Origin: Solirubrobacterales bacterium
GTDB taxonomy: Bacteria > Actinomycetota > Thermoleophilia > Solirubrobacterales > Solirubrobacteraceae
DNA: 13,902 bases
Assembly (NCBI GenBank): GCA_025964065.1
Contig: JAOPZO010000082.1
Location: 1-13,902, forward strand
Reading direction: 5' to 3'
Position 1 is the first letter of the stretch, and every line of letters starts with the position of its first letter. The position numbers were made by a program, and so were the translations under genes. The notes below the pieces were generated by a model. It was not told the DNA's origin. It searched no databases and saw only the letters and a list, made by a program, of their open reading frames with translations. Below are positions 6,707 through 12,717 of the stretch, in pieces.

Positions 6707-7470
6707 GAGGAGATCTCCGCCATGCTCGCCCGGGAGAGCTCCTTGCGCCCGACGAGCTCGAGGTAGGCGTCCTCGAGCGACGAGACCCCGTAGGTCCGCG
6801 CGAGCTCCGGGCTCGTCCCCTCGGCGACGATCTCGCCGCCGTTGATGAAGGCGATGCGGCTGCAGAGCTGCTCCGCCTCCTCGAGGTAGTGCGTCGTCAG
6901 GAGGATCGTCGTGCCCTCCTGGTTGATGCGCTGGACGTACTGCCAGAGCTCGAGGCGCAGCTCGACGTCGACGCCGGCGGTCGGCTCGTCGAGGATCAGG
7001 AGCTCGGGGCGGTGCATGAGCGCGCGGGCGAGGATCAGCCGGCGCTTCATGCCGCCCGAGAGCGTGCGGGTGCGCTCCTTGCGCTTCGCGGTGAGGCTGA
7101 ACGCGTCGAGCAGCTCCGCCGCGCGCTCCTTGCGCTCCTTCTTGGGCATCCCGAAGTAGCCGCCGTGGAAGTCGAGCGTCTCCTCGAGCGTGAGGAAGTG
7201 GTCGAGGTTCAGGTCCTGCGGCGCGAGGCCGACGAGCTGGCGGGCCTTGCCGTAGTGGTCGATCGCGTCGTGGCCGAAGACCTCGATCGCGCCCGAGCTC
7301 GGGGAGGCGAGGCCGGTCGTGCAGTGGATCAGCGTCGACTTCCCCGCGCCGTTCGGGCCGAGCAGGCCGAAGAACTCGCCGGGCTCGATCGTCAGCGAGA
7401 CGCCCTTCAGGGCCTCGGGGCCGGTCGGGTACTGCTTGCGGAGTTCGGTGATCTGCAGCGCTGCGGTCAT
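6703..7470 (-). CDS. yadG: ABC-2 transporter ATP-binding protein, YadG-like
   Basis: A 255-residue ATPase with all motifs intact: Walker A GPNGAGKST (38-46), Q-loop Gln85, signature LSGGMKRRL (137-145), Walker B LLILDEP (157-163) and switch His194 (TTHYLEEAEQL). The segment KRRLILARALMHRPELLILD and the EPTAGVDVELR that follows are nearly those of E. coli YadG. The usual start would be ATG 7470, because TAGAAC lies exactly 6 bases upstream (leaderless pattern); a GTG two codons earlier (7476) is less likely. It powers the permease encoded immediately downstream with a 4-base overlap. The group is divergent from the HD-domain gene, from which it is separated by only 55 bases. Confidence 0.92.
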   Translation of the reverse strand: MTAALQITELRKQYPTGPEALKGVSLTIEPGEFFGLLGPNGAGKSTLIHCTTGLASPSSGAIEVFGHDAIDHYGKARQLVGLAPQDLNLDHFLTLEETLDFHGGYFGMPKKERKERAAELLDAFSLTAKRKERTRTLSGGMKRRLILARALMHRPELLILDEPTAGVDVELRLELWQYVQRINQEGTTILLTTHYLEEAEQLCSRIAFINGGEIVAEGTSPELARTYGVSSLEDAYLELVGRKELSRASMAEISS

Positions 7471-7476
7471 GCACAC

Positions 7477-7507
7477 GTTCTAGTGGCTCGACTGTGGCCG
7501 ACGTCAA
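7477..7507 (-). promoter_or_regulatory. Promoter of the exporter group (TTGACG-N19-TAGAAC)
   Basis: On the minus strand TTGACG (7507-7502) is a good -35 and TAGAAC (7482-7477) a -10 of the TAnnnt class, spaced by 19 bases. The ATG follows 6 bases after the -10, so the mRNA should be leaderless. It overlaps the oppositely directed promoter at 7488-7518. Confidence 0.45.
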
Positions 7508-7518
7508 GGAGTTAGCCT
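7488..7518 (+). promoter_or_regulatory. Promoter of the HD-domain gene (TCGACT-N19-TAGCCT)
   Basis: TCGACT (7488-7493) and TAGCCT (7513-7518) are spaced by 19 bases, and the GTG at 7526 follows 7 bases after the -10. The elements interleave with those of the divergent exporter promoter, so the two RNA polymerases would compete. Confidence 0.42.
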
Positions 7519-7525
7519 CGGCGGC

Positions 7526-8194
7526 GTGGCCGAGAGCTACACGGACGCCCCGCTGCTCACCCCGCGCTTCGACGCGGCGCTGGCCTACGCGCTCGCCCAC
7601 CACGCGCGGCAGCTGCGCAAGGGGACCCCGGTGCCGTACGCGGCGCACCTCCTCGCGTGCGCGTCGCTCGTGCTCGAGATGGAGGGCGACGAGGACGAGG
7701 CGATCGGCGCGCTCCTGCACGACGTCGTCGAGGACGGCGGCGGGCCCGAGGCGCTCACGGACATCGCGGCGCGCTTCGGGGAGGGCGTCGCGGCGATCGT
7801 GCTCTCGAACTCCGACCGGGTCGAGCAGGAGGAGGAGCCCGAGGGCGATCGGTCCTCCTGGTACCACCGCAAGCGCGCCTACGTCGACGCGTTCGCCGAG
7901 AAGTCGCCGGCGGCGCTGCGCGTCTCGCTCGCGGACAAGCTCCACAACGGGCGCTCGATCCTCCTCGACTACCGCACGCACGGCGACGCGCTCTGGGCGC
8001 GCTTCAAGCAGCGCCAGGGCATCGCGACGCGCATCTACTACCGGGAGCTCGCGCTGGCCTTCGAGCGCGAGGAGCACCGCATGGGCGCCGCCGCGCAGCC
8101 CTACGTGGGCGAGCTGCGCCGGGTCGTCGACGCGATCACGGCGCTCGCCGAGGAGCACCAGGGCCCGGACTCGCGGGCGCGCTTCCCCACCTGA
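7526..8194 (+). CDS. Stand-alone HD-domain hydrolase, small alarmone hydrolase candidate
   Basis: A 222-residue protein consisting of one RelA/SpoT-type HD domain. The metal and nucleotide residues fit the hydrolase site of Rel and Mesh1: H41 (RKGTPVPYAAHL), H65-D66 and E69-D70 (ALLHDVVEDG), D137 and N141 (LADKLHN). The 24-residue spacing from H41 to H65 equals that from H53 to H77 in Rel of S. equisimilis, as I remember it. No synthetase or TGS domain follows, so the predicted reaction is removal of pyrophosphate from (p)ppGpp, using Mn2+, in the cytoplasm. Other HD phosphohydrolases with nucleotide substrates remain possible. The GTG start is set by the TAGCCT box 7 bases upstream. The stop is one base from the stop of the convergent channel gene. 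Confidence 0.8.
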   Translation: MAESYTDAPLLTPRFDAALAYALAHHARQLRKGTPVPYAAHLLACASLVLEMEGDEDEAIGALLHDVVEDGGGPEALTDIAARFGEGVAAIVLSNSDRVEQEEEPEGDRSSWYHRKRAYVDAFAEKSPAALRVSLADKLHNGRSILLDYRTHGDALWARFKQRQGIATRIYYRELALAFEREEHRMGAAAQPYVGELRRVVDAITALAEEHQGPDSRARFPT

Positions 8195-8195
8195 G

Positions 8196-9239
8196 TCAGC
8201 TGCCGTTGCGGCACAGGCAGACGACGCGGTCGCCCGCCCGGAGCGTCGCGACGTCGGCGGCGTCGAAGCGGTGCGGGGTGCCGTCGCGGACGATCGCGAG
8301 GATCGGCGCGCCGTCCGCGGCCTCGGCGTGCGACATGCCCTCGCGCTCCACCTCGTGCTCGACGAGCTCGAGGCCGTCGCCGCTCACGAGGAGGTCCTCG
8401 AGCACGCGGACGACGTCGGGCTCTCGCGTCGCCGCGCCGAGCAGGCGGCCCGCGGCGCCCGCGGAGGTGATGACGGTGTCGGCGCCGCCCTGCTTGAGCA
8501 GGTGGGCGTTCTCGGCCTCGCGGACGGCGGCGGCGACGCGCGCCTTCGCGTTCAGCTCCCGCACCGTGAGCGTCATGAGCACCGCGGCGTCGTCGCGGTC
8601 CGGGGCGATGATCACCGCCTTCGCGTCCTCGACGCCCGCTTCGCGAAGGACGTCGGTGCGGGTCGCGTCGCCGTCGACGACCGCGAAGCCCTGCGCGACC
8701 GCCCGGGAGCGGGCGCGGTCCTCCATCTCGATGACGATGATCTCGTCCTTCGGGACCCCGCGTGCGACGAGCTCGTGCGCGGCCGCCCGGCCCTTCGTGC
8801 CGAAGCCGATGATCACGGTGTGGTCGGACAACTTGGACCTCCAACGGGCCAGGCGGTAGGCGATGCGGGTGCGCTCCGCGAGGAGCTCGAGCGTCGTGCC
8901 GACGAGCACGATCAGGAAGAGGACGCGGCACGGCGTGACGAGGACGGTGGAGAGCAGGCGCGCGCCGTCGCTCTCGGGCCGGATGTCGCCGTAGCCCGTC
9001 GTGGTGACCGTGACCGTCGCGTAGTAGAAGGCGTCGAGAAGCGAGACGCCGTCCTCCTTCGCGTCGACGTAGCCGTCGCGGTCGAGCCAGGTGAGGACCG
9101 CCACGAAGCAGACGAGGAGGATCGCGAGCGCGAGCCGCTGCAGGATGCGGATGCCCGGGGAGGGCTGGCTGCCGCCGGGCAGCTCGACCGCCACGGGCTC
9201 GCGCGGCGGAGCGGGGATGAGGGGCGCGGGCTGGGGCAC
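8196..9239 (-). CDS. Two-TM potassium channel with RCK (TrkA-N/TrkA-C) domain
   Basis: A 347-residue protein, Kch/MthK type. After a proline-rich N-terminus come TM1 (about 33-52), a pore helix (67-78), the selectivity filter TTTGYGD (79-85) and TM2 (95-117). The RCK domain begins HTVIIGFGTKG (140-150, a GxGxxG nucleotide site), with acidic EMED and VDGDATRTDVL downstream. A TrkA-C-like lobe occupies roughly 265-343. It should conduct K+ across the cytoplasmic membrane under ligand control. The GTG at 9239 is chosen because TAGGGT lies 10 bases upstream and coding bias falls off beyond it; an ATG at 9305 would add 22 residues and collide with the divergent gene's start. Its neighbours do not suggest a pathway. 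Confidence 0.9.
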   Translation of the reverse strand: MPQPAPLIPAPPREPVAVELPGGSQPSPGIRILQRLALAILLVCFVAVLTWLDRDGYVDAKEDGVSLLDAFYYATVTVTTTGYGDIRPESDGARLLSTVLVTPCRVLFLIVLVGTTLELLAERTRIAYRLARWRSKLSDHTVIIGFGTKGRAAAHELVARGVPKDEIIVIEMEDRARSRAVAQGFAVVDGDATRTDVLREAGVEDAKAVIIAPDRDDAAVLMTLTVRELNAKARVAAAVREAENAHLLKQGGADTVITSAGAAGRLLGAATREPDVVRVLEDLLVSGDGLELVEHEVEREGMSHAEAADGAPILAIVRDGTPHRFDAADVATLRAGDRVVCLCRNGS

Positions 9240-9249
9240 GGACGCCGCG

Positions 9250-9255
9250 ACCCTA
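9250..9255 (-). promoter_or_regulatory. -10 box (TAGGGT) for the potassium-channel gene
   Basis: TAGGGT on the minus strand ends 10 bases before the GTG at 9239. No Shine-Dalgarno sequence is seen in between. It supports the shorter start for the channel. Confidence 0.38.
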
Positions 9256-9291
9256 CCCGCGAGGCCGGTGGGAAGGGCTCGGTGCGCCGGG

Positions 9292-9297
9292 TAGGCC
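9292..9297 (+). promoter_or_regulatory. -10-like box (TAGGCC) for the DJ-1/PfpI gene
   Basis: TAGGCC is followed by exactly 6 bases and then the ATG at 9304. The final base is C rather than T, so it is a weaker box, but the spacing matches the other leaderless starts here. Confidence 0.38.
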
Positions 9298-9303
9298 TCC
9301 GGC

Positions 9304-9849
9304 ATGGCCAACGACCTGAACGGCAAGACCATCGCGATCCTCGCTGCGGACGGCGTGGAGCAGGTGGAGCTCGAGCGCCCGCGCGCGGCGGTGGAGGCCG
9401 CGGGCGCCACCGCGGTGCTCCTCTCCCTCGAGGAGGGTGAGATCCAGGCGATGAACGGCGACATCGAGCCGGGCGACAGGGTGCCGGTCGACCGCGTCGT
9501 CGCGGGCGCCTCGGCCGAGGACTTCGACGGGCTGCTCCTCCCGGGCGGCACCGTGAACCCCGACAGGCTGCGGGTGGACGACGACGCGATCGCCTTCGTG
9601 AAGGCGTTCGCCGCGGCGGGCAAGCCGATCGCCGCGATCTGCCACGGGCCGTGGACGCTCGTGGAGGCCGGCCTGGTGAAGGGGAGGACGCTCACGTCCT
9701 TCGGGTCGATCCGGACGGACATCGAGAACGCGGGCGGCACGCACGTCGACGAGGAGGTCCACACCTCCGACGGGATCACCACGAGCCGCAACCCGGGCGA
9801 CCTCGACGCGTTCTGCGCGCGCATCGTGGAAGAGTTCGCCGCCGCCTGA
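9304..9849 (+). CDS. DJ-1/PfpI-family protein (type 1 glutamine amidotransferase fold)
   Basis: A 181-residue protein, the usual length for PfpI/YhbO proteins. It starts with the strand TIAILAADGVEQVEL (Glu19 and Glu22 near the active site). It has the internal signature MNGDIEPGD (50-58), LLLPGGTVNPD (77-87) and the nucleophile elbow AICHGPW (Cys113, His114). Members are described as proteases, deglycases or stress chaperones; which applies here cannot be told from sequence. It is cytoplasmic (no signal peptide). Its start is opposite the channel gene and it is followed after 37 bases by the next gene on the same strand, which has its own -10 box. The ATG is supported by TAGGCC 6 bases upstream. 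Confidence 0.9.
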   Translation: MANDLNGKTIAILAADGVEQVELERPRAAVEAAGATAVLLSLEEGEIQAMNGDIEPGDRVPVDRVVAGASAEDFDGLLLPGGTVNPDRLRVDDDAIAFVKAFAAAGKPIAAICHGPWTLVEAGLVKGRTLTSFGSIRTDIENAGGTHVDEEVHTSDGITTSRNPGDLDAFCARIVEEFAAA

Positions 9850-9874
9850 CGCGGCGCGCCGTTGGTGCTCCTCG

Positions 9875-9880
9875 TAGGCT
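9875..9880 (+). promoter_or_regulatory. -10 box (TAGGCT) for the pseudo-kinase gene
   Basis: TAGGCT is followed by GGAGTG and then ATG at 9887, a 6-base spacing that puts the start codon at the expected transcription start. A GTG at 9884 lies one codon upstream in frame; 9887 fits the leaderless rule better. Confidence 0.45.
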
Positions 9881-9886
9881 GGAGTG

Positions 9887-10528
9887 ATGTCCACTCCTCC
9901 CGGCCAGCGCAGCGTCAAGATCCCGAACGACGAGCGGCTCGGATGGTCGTCGGACCGTCCGCGGGACGACAACCGCCCGCCGCGCCCCGCGGACATCTCG
10001 GTGCGCGGCCGCGTGCTGTCCCCGTCGGACCGCCTGCGCTACTCGCCGGGCAGCCTGCTGCTGATCGTCTCGCCCTCCCGCACGGAGCGCGACAAGTTCG
10101 CCGACCGCCTGATCGAGGACCGCTCGGCCTTCTTCTCGCTCGGGAAGGTCCGCACGCTCATCGAGGGCCGCGTCCCCGAGGACGTCCTCGACGAGAAGGC
10201 CGCCGAGCTCCTGCAGGCCGCCGTGAAGAAGCGCCTGGGCTCCGGGGAGACCGTCGTGGTCGCGCTCGAGACGCTCGGCGCCGAGGAGCGTGAGCTCTAC
10301 GTGCGGCCCGCCGCGCTGCTCAAGCGCCCGCGCCACCTGATCCTGATCGAGGGCAGCAAGGACTCCGTGGCCGAGGAGGATCGCGCGCCGCTCAACGAGC
10401 TCCGCCGCGCGCTCGACGCGGGCGACCTGGGCGCCGAGGGCATCCAGACCTCCCTGCGCCTGGGCGGCGCCACCGTCGGCGAAGTGAAGAAGGTCCTGTT
10501 CCGCCCGCCGCCGCGCGACGACGACTGA
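9887..10528 (+). CDS. Degenerate P-loop protein resembling polynucleotide-kinase-type ATPases
   Basis: A 213-residue protein I do not recognise by name. Residues 1-52 are polar, Pro/Arg/Asp-rich and probably disordered. From 55 the order of elements follows the AAA_33/PNKP kinase pattern. GSLLLIVSPSRTERDKFADR stands where LVGPPGSGKSTFA is expected, FFSLGKVRTLIEGR where the SSD..R region is expected, AAVKKRLGSGETVVVALET where an AA..RL..G..TVVDATN segment is expected, and RPRHLILIEG as the next strand. The Gly-Lys-Ser of Walker A is missing and DATN has become ALET, so ATP hydrolysis is unlikely. The remainder (165-213) ends in a polar tail. It may be a pseudo-kinase that binds nucleic acid or a partner. 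The start is fixed by TAGGCT 6 bases upstream. Confidence 0.6.
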   Translation: MSTPPGQRSVKIPNDERLGWSSDRPRDDNRPPRPADISVRGRVLSPSDRLRYSPGSLLLIVSPSRTERDKFADRLIEDRSAFFSLGKVRTLIEGRVPEDVLDEKAAELLQAAVKKRLGSGETVVVALETLGAEERELYVRPAALLKRPRHLILIEGSKDSVAEEDRAPLNELRRALDAGDLGAEGIQTSLRLGGATVGEVKKVLFRPPPRDDD

Positions 10529-10542
10529 CACCGCTGCACCTG

Positions 10543-10554
10543 GCGCTTCGGCGC
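10543..10554 (+). other. Small UUCG-capped hairpin in the leader of the collagen-like gene
   Basis: GCGC-TTCG-GCGC forms a 4-bp stem with the very stable UUCG tetraloop, 14 bases after the upstream stop. It could be a weak terminator or a leader structure; the stem is short. Confidence 0.25.
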
Positions 10555-10617
10555 TCCCAGCCTTCTGACCCGAACCGCCGTCCGCTGCGAAGGGGGTTCC
10601 AGGAAGTCAACGGAGAC

Positions 10618-10623
10618 AAGGAG
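10618..10623 (+). promoter_or_regulatory. Shine-Dalgarno AAGGAG before the collagen-like gene
   Basis: AAGGAG ends 4 bases before the ATG at 10628, in contrast to the leaderless genes of this window. It favours the first ATG over the in-frame ATG at 10643, and implies a true 5' leader in 10529-10627. No clear -10 was found there. Confidence 0.6.
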
Positions 10624-10627
10624 CCGC

Positions 10628-11536
10628 ATGAAGCGCATCAACATGTCCAGCGTGTCGACGGGCATCGCCGTCACCTCGCTGTTCGTCGCCCTGGGCGGGC
10701 CGGCCCAGGCCGCCTCGCTCATCACGGGCGCGCAGATCAAGGACAGCACCATCACGGGTGCCGACGTCCGGAACAACGGCCTCACCGGGGCCGACATCAA
10801 GGACATCAGGGGCGGCGACATCAAGAACGGGTCGCTGACCGCTGCAGACTTCAGGAACGGCTCGGTCCCCGGGCCGAACCAGGGCCCGGCCGGCCCGGTC
10901 GGCTCGGCCGGCCCGCAGGGCGTCAAGGGCGACGCGGGTGCGAAGGGCGATACGGGCGCCAAGGGCGATACGGGCGCCAAGGGCGACACGGGCGCGACGG
11001 GTCCCATCGGCTCGGACGGTGCCCGCTGGTTGCTCGTCGACCGGAACGGCGCCATCGAGGCGCAGTCCGGCGGCTTCCGCATCGCCAACGCCTACCCGGC
11101 CGGGTCGGCGGGCGAGGCCAACGTCTACATCGAGACAGGCGACGCGGACCTCTCCGACAACGGCATCGTCGCGTCGGTCGCCCTCGCGAACCAGTACTCG
11201 CAGAAGGGCAACGGCGAGACCGGCACCCTGAACAACGGTCGCAACCCCGGGGCGGACAGCAACCCGGAGTTCTCCGGCGAGATCAGCGCCACCCGCTGCC
11301 TCATCGCCAACGTCGTGGCGTGCGCCCCGGCGGACACGGTCGCCAACGGCGGGGACGGCCTCACGGCCAACCGCGCGAACTACCTCGTGGTCAGCCCCCG
11401 GAACTCGGACGGCTCCTTCACGGGTACGACCGGCGCGGCGGGCCCCGGCGGCACGGCGCTCACGACGAACACGCACAAGCGGTTCTACGTGATCCTCACG
11501 GGTCCTCGGACCCCGATCGTCTCCGCGGCCAGGTAG
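10628..11536 (+). CDS. Secreted collagen-like repeat protein
   Basis: A 302-residue protein. The signal peptide runs to GGPAQA (about residue 28). Residues 31-80 contain an imperfect repeat of the type (I/L)TGADIKxxx, such as ITGAQIKDST, ITGADVRNNG and LTGADIKDI; this arrangement is familiar from Thermoleophilia surface proteins. Residues 86-133 are 16 uninterrupted Gly-X-Y triplets (GPA GPV GSA ... GDT GAK GDT), enough for a short collagen triple helix. The C-terminal 134-302 region is beta-rich with two cysteines (RCLIANVVACAP) that may form a disulfide and trimerise the stalk; I do not recognise its family. No LPxTG or membrane anchor is visible, so it is probably released or held non-covalently. 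The start is supported by AAGGAG upstream, and a strong hairpin follows the stop. Confidence 0.85.
   Translation: MKRINMSSVSTGIAVTSLFVALGGPAQAASLITGAQIKDSTITGADVRNNGLTGADIKDIRGGDIKNGSLTAADFRNGSVPGPNQGPAGPVGSAGPQGVKGDAGAKGDTGAKGDTGAKGDTGATGPIGSDGARWLLVDRNGAIEAQSGGFRIANAYPAGSAGEANVYIETGDADLSDNGIVASVALANQYSQKGNGETGTLNNGRNPGADSNPEFSGEISATRCLIANVVACAPADTVANGGDGLTANRANYLVVSPRNSDGSFTGTTGAAGPGGTALTTNTHKRFYVILTGPRTPIVSAAR
10922..10993 (+). repeat. Four 18-base tandem repeats in the collagen-like region
   Basis: Units at 10922, 10940, 10958 and 10976 encode VKGDAG then AKGDTG three times. The last three differ at only two positions, so they are recent copies. Slipped-strand change in unit number would lengthen or shorten the triple helix without a frameshift. 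Confidence 0.85.
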
Positions 11537-11560
11537 CACCCCGAACCACCCGCAGCACCG

Positions 11561-11588
11561 CGAAGGCCCCGCTCCCGCGGGGCCTTCG
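11561..11588 (+). terminator. Strong hairpin terminator of the collagen-like gene
   Basis: A perfect 12-bp stem (CGAAGGCCCCGC, 11561-11572, with its complement 11577-11588) encloses the loop TCCC and begins 25 bases after the stop. Two more pairs (one G-U) extend it. The T-run is poor, as is common in very GC-rich actinobacteria. Confidence 0.7.
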
Positions 11589-11600
11589 TGCGCCCGGGCC

Positions 11601-11807
11601 GTCGACCTCGACGAGGCCGGCGGGCGCCTGCAGACGATCGGAGCGTCGGGGGCCGGGCAAGGGCGAGCGCATCCACGCGGTGCGCTCCCTCGGCGACCGC
11701 GGCGACGTCGCGACGTTCCCGGCGCGCAGGTCCTGCCCTTCGACGTGTCCGACGCCGCGGCGCCGAGGCGCGGCTTCACCGCCTTCCCGGACCTGGCGCC
11801 GAACGGC
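11601..11807 (+). pseudogene. Relic of a secreted beta-propeller protein gene (PF09826-like)
   Basis: Three short pieces in changing frames read as one conserved protein segment. Frame at 11601-11655: VDLDEAGGRLQTIGASGAG. Next frame at 11656-11718: GKGERIHAVRSLGDRGDVATF. Back in the first frame at 11727-11807: QVLPFDVSDAAAPRRGFTAF and then PDLAPNG. From memory, the beta-propeller domain family PF09826 has the run GLGKGERIYAVRFLGDRGYV, then VTFRQ.DPLY..DLSDP..P, then G..AYLHPL. The order and spacing agree closely. Two frame changes, small deletions and the absence of both ends show a dead fragment of about 70 codons. The intact protein would be roughly 500-700 residues and secreted. It lies between a terminator and a promoter and has no start of its own. 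Confidence 0.55.
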
Positions 11808-11843
11808 GGGGCCGCCCGGCGCCGGGGCGCTCCGGGCGACCAC

Positions 11844-11849
11844 TACGTT
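11844..11849 (+). promoter_or_regulatory. -10 box (TACGTT) for the methyltransferase-dioxygenase operon
   Basis: TACGTT ends 10 bases before the GTG at 11860. GGAAG (11850-11854) lies in the interval and may serve as a weak ribosome binding site. No good -35 was seen. Confidence 0.4.
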
Positions 11850-11859
11850 GGAAGACAAC

Positions 11860-12717
11860 GTGTCGACTTCCCCTGCCCCGGACACCGCCGCCCGCAGCCT
11901 CGCCCACTGGAGCGAAGCCGGCCGACGCGAGATGGAGGCCTTCTACGCGCTCGCGCGCCTGGACTACGAGCTCCTCGCCAAGGCGGTGGACTGGCGCGCC
12001 CTGCTGGAGGGGCGGACCTCGCTGCTCGACGTCGCCTGCGGCTCCGGCAAGTTCCCGGAGGCGCTGCGCCGGCACGCCGGCCTCGGCGGGGTCGCCGAGC
12101 TCCGCTACGACCTCCTCGACCCGAGCGCGTTCTCGCTGCAGGAGGCGGCGGCCGAGCTGCGGCCGCCGTTCGCCGAGGGCGTCCGCTACGAGTCGACCCT
12201 GGAGGACCTCGCGCCCCTCGCCGGCCCGTGGGACGTCGTGTGGGCGACCCACGCGCTCTACGCGCTGGAGCCCGCGAAGCTCCCCGCCGCCGTCGAGCGC
12301 TACCGGGCCGCGATCGCGCCCGGCGGCGTCGCGTTCCTCGCGCAGGGTGCGGCGGACGGCCACTACCTGAAGGTCTACGCCGCGTTCCTCGAGGGCGTGC
12401 GCGGGGGCGAGGGCACGCAGTACGTCAGCTCGGACGACCTCATCGCCGAGATGCGCGCCCAGGGCACCGAGCCGGAGGTGCGGCGGATCGCCTACGACCA
12501 CGTCGTGAAGGCCGCGGACACCGCGGTGCTCGAGGGCTACCTCCAGCGCTGCGTCTTCGACGACACCGTCCCGCTCGCCCAGCTGCTCGAGGCGCCCGTC
12601 CTCGGCGCGTACCTCGAGCGCCAGCGCGACGGCGACGTGTACCGCTTCCACCAGGAAGTCGACTGCGTCGTCCTCTCCCCGGAAGGAGGGTCGGTCCGAT
12701 GGACAGCCGCATCCTGA
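11860..12717 (+). CDS. Class I SAM methyltransferase, HNMT-like
   Basis: A 285-residue protein. After a helical N-terminus (AHWSEAGRREMEAFYALARL), SAM motif I is LLDVACGSGKF (55-65). An acidic second strand (RYDLLDPSAF) and WDVVWATHALYALEP follow, then the carrier helix and PGGVAFLAQG. The text QYVSSDDLIAEM closely recalls QYITSDDLTQML of histamine N-methyltransferase, and the WD..H..YAL..LP..V segment matches the same family, so a small amine may be the acceptor; this is inference. The GTG start at 11860 follows the TACGTT box; the frame is open far upstream, but there it only crosses the terminator and relic. Its last 19 bases overlap the next gene, so the two are co-transcribed and probably coupled. 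The methyltransferase fold is sure, the substrate not. Confidence 0.83.
   Translation: MSTSPAPDTAARSLAHWSEAGRREMEAFYALARLDYELLAKAVDWRALLEGRTSLLDVACGSGKFPEALRRHAGLGGVAELRYDLLDPSAFSLQEAAAELRPPFAEGVRYESTLEDLAPLAGPWDVVWATHALYALEPAKLPAAVERYRAAIAPGGVAFLAQGAADGHYLKVYAAFLEGVRGGEGTQYVSSDDLIAEMRAQGTEPEVRRIAYDHVVKAADTAVLEGYLQRCVFDDTVPLAQLLEAPVLGAYLERQRDGDVYRFHQEVDCVVLSPEGGSVRWTAAS
12681..12689 (+). promoter_or_regulatory. Strong Shine-Dalgarno (GGAAGGAGG) inside the methyltransferase gene
   Basis: This near-perfect ribosome binding site lies 9 bases before the ATG at 12699 and within the end of the upstream gene. It decides the start of the dioxygenase and allows high translation despite the 19-base overlap. 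Confidence 0.75.

Noticed and set aside
4859..6766. Plus-strand open frame of over 600 codons opposite the hydrolase and permease genes.
   Set aside because: Its product is repetitive Glu/Arg/Asp text; the minus-strand genes carry a signal peptide, catalytic motifs and membrane segments.
9237..9305. Longer potassium-channel start at the ATG on 9305-9303.
   Set aside because: It would overlap the start codon of the divergent DJ-1 gene and place the channel's start beyond its likely TAGGGT promoter.
10922..10993. Tandem 18-base units considered as a CRISPR-like array.
   Set aside because: Units are contiguous without spacers and encode in-frame Gly-X-Y triplets.
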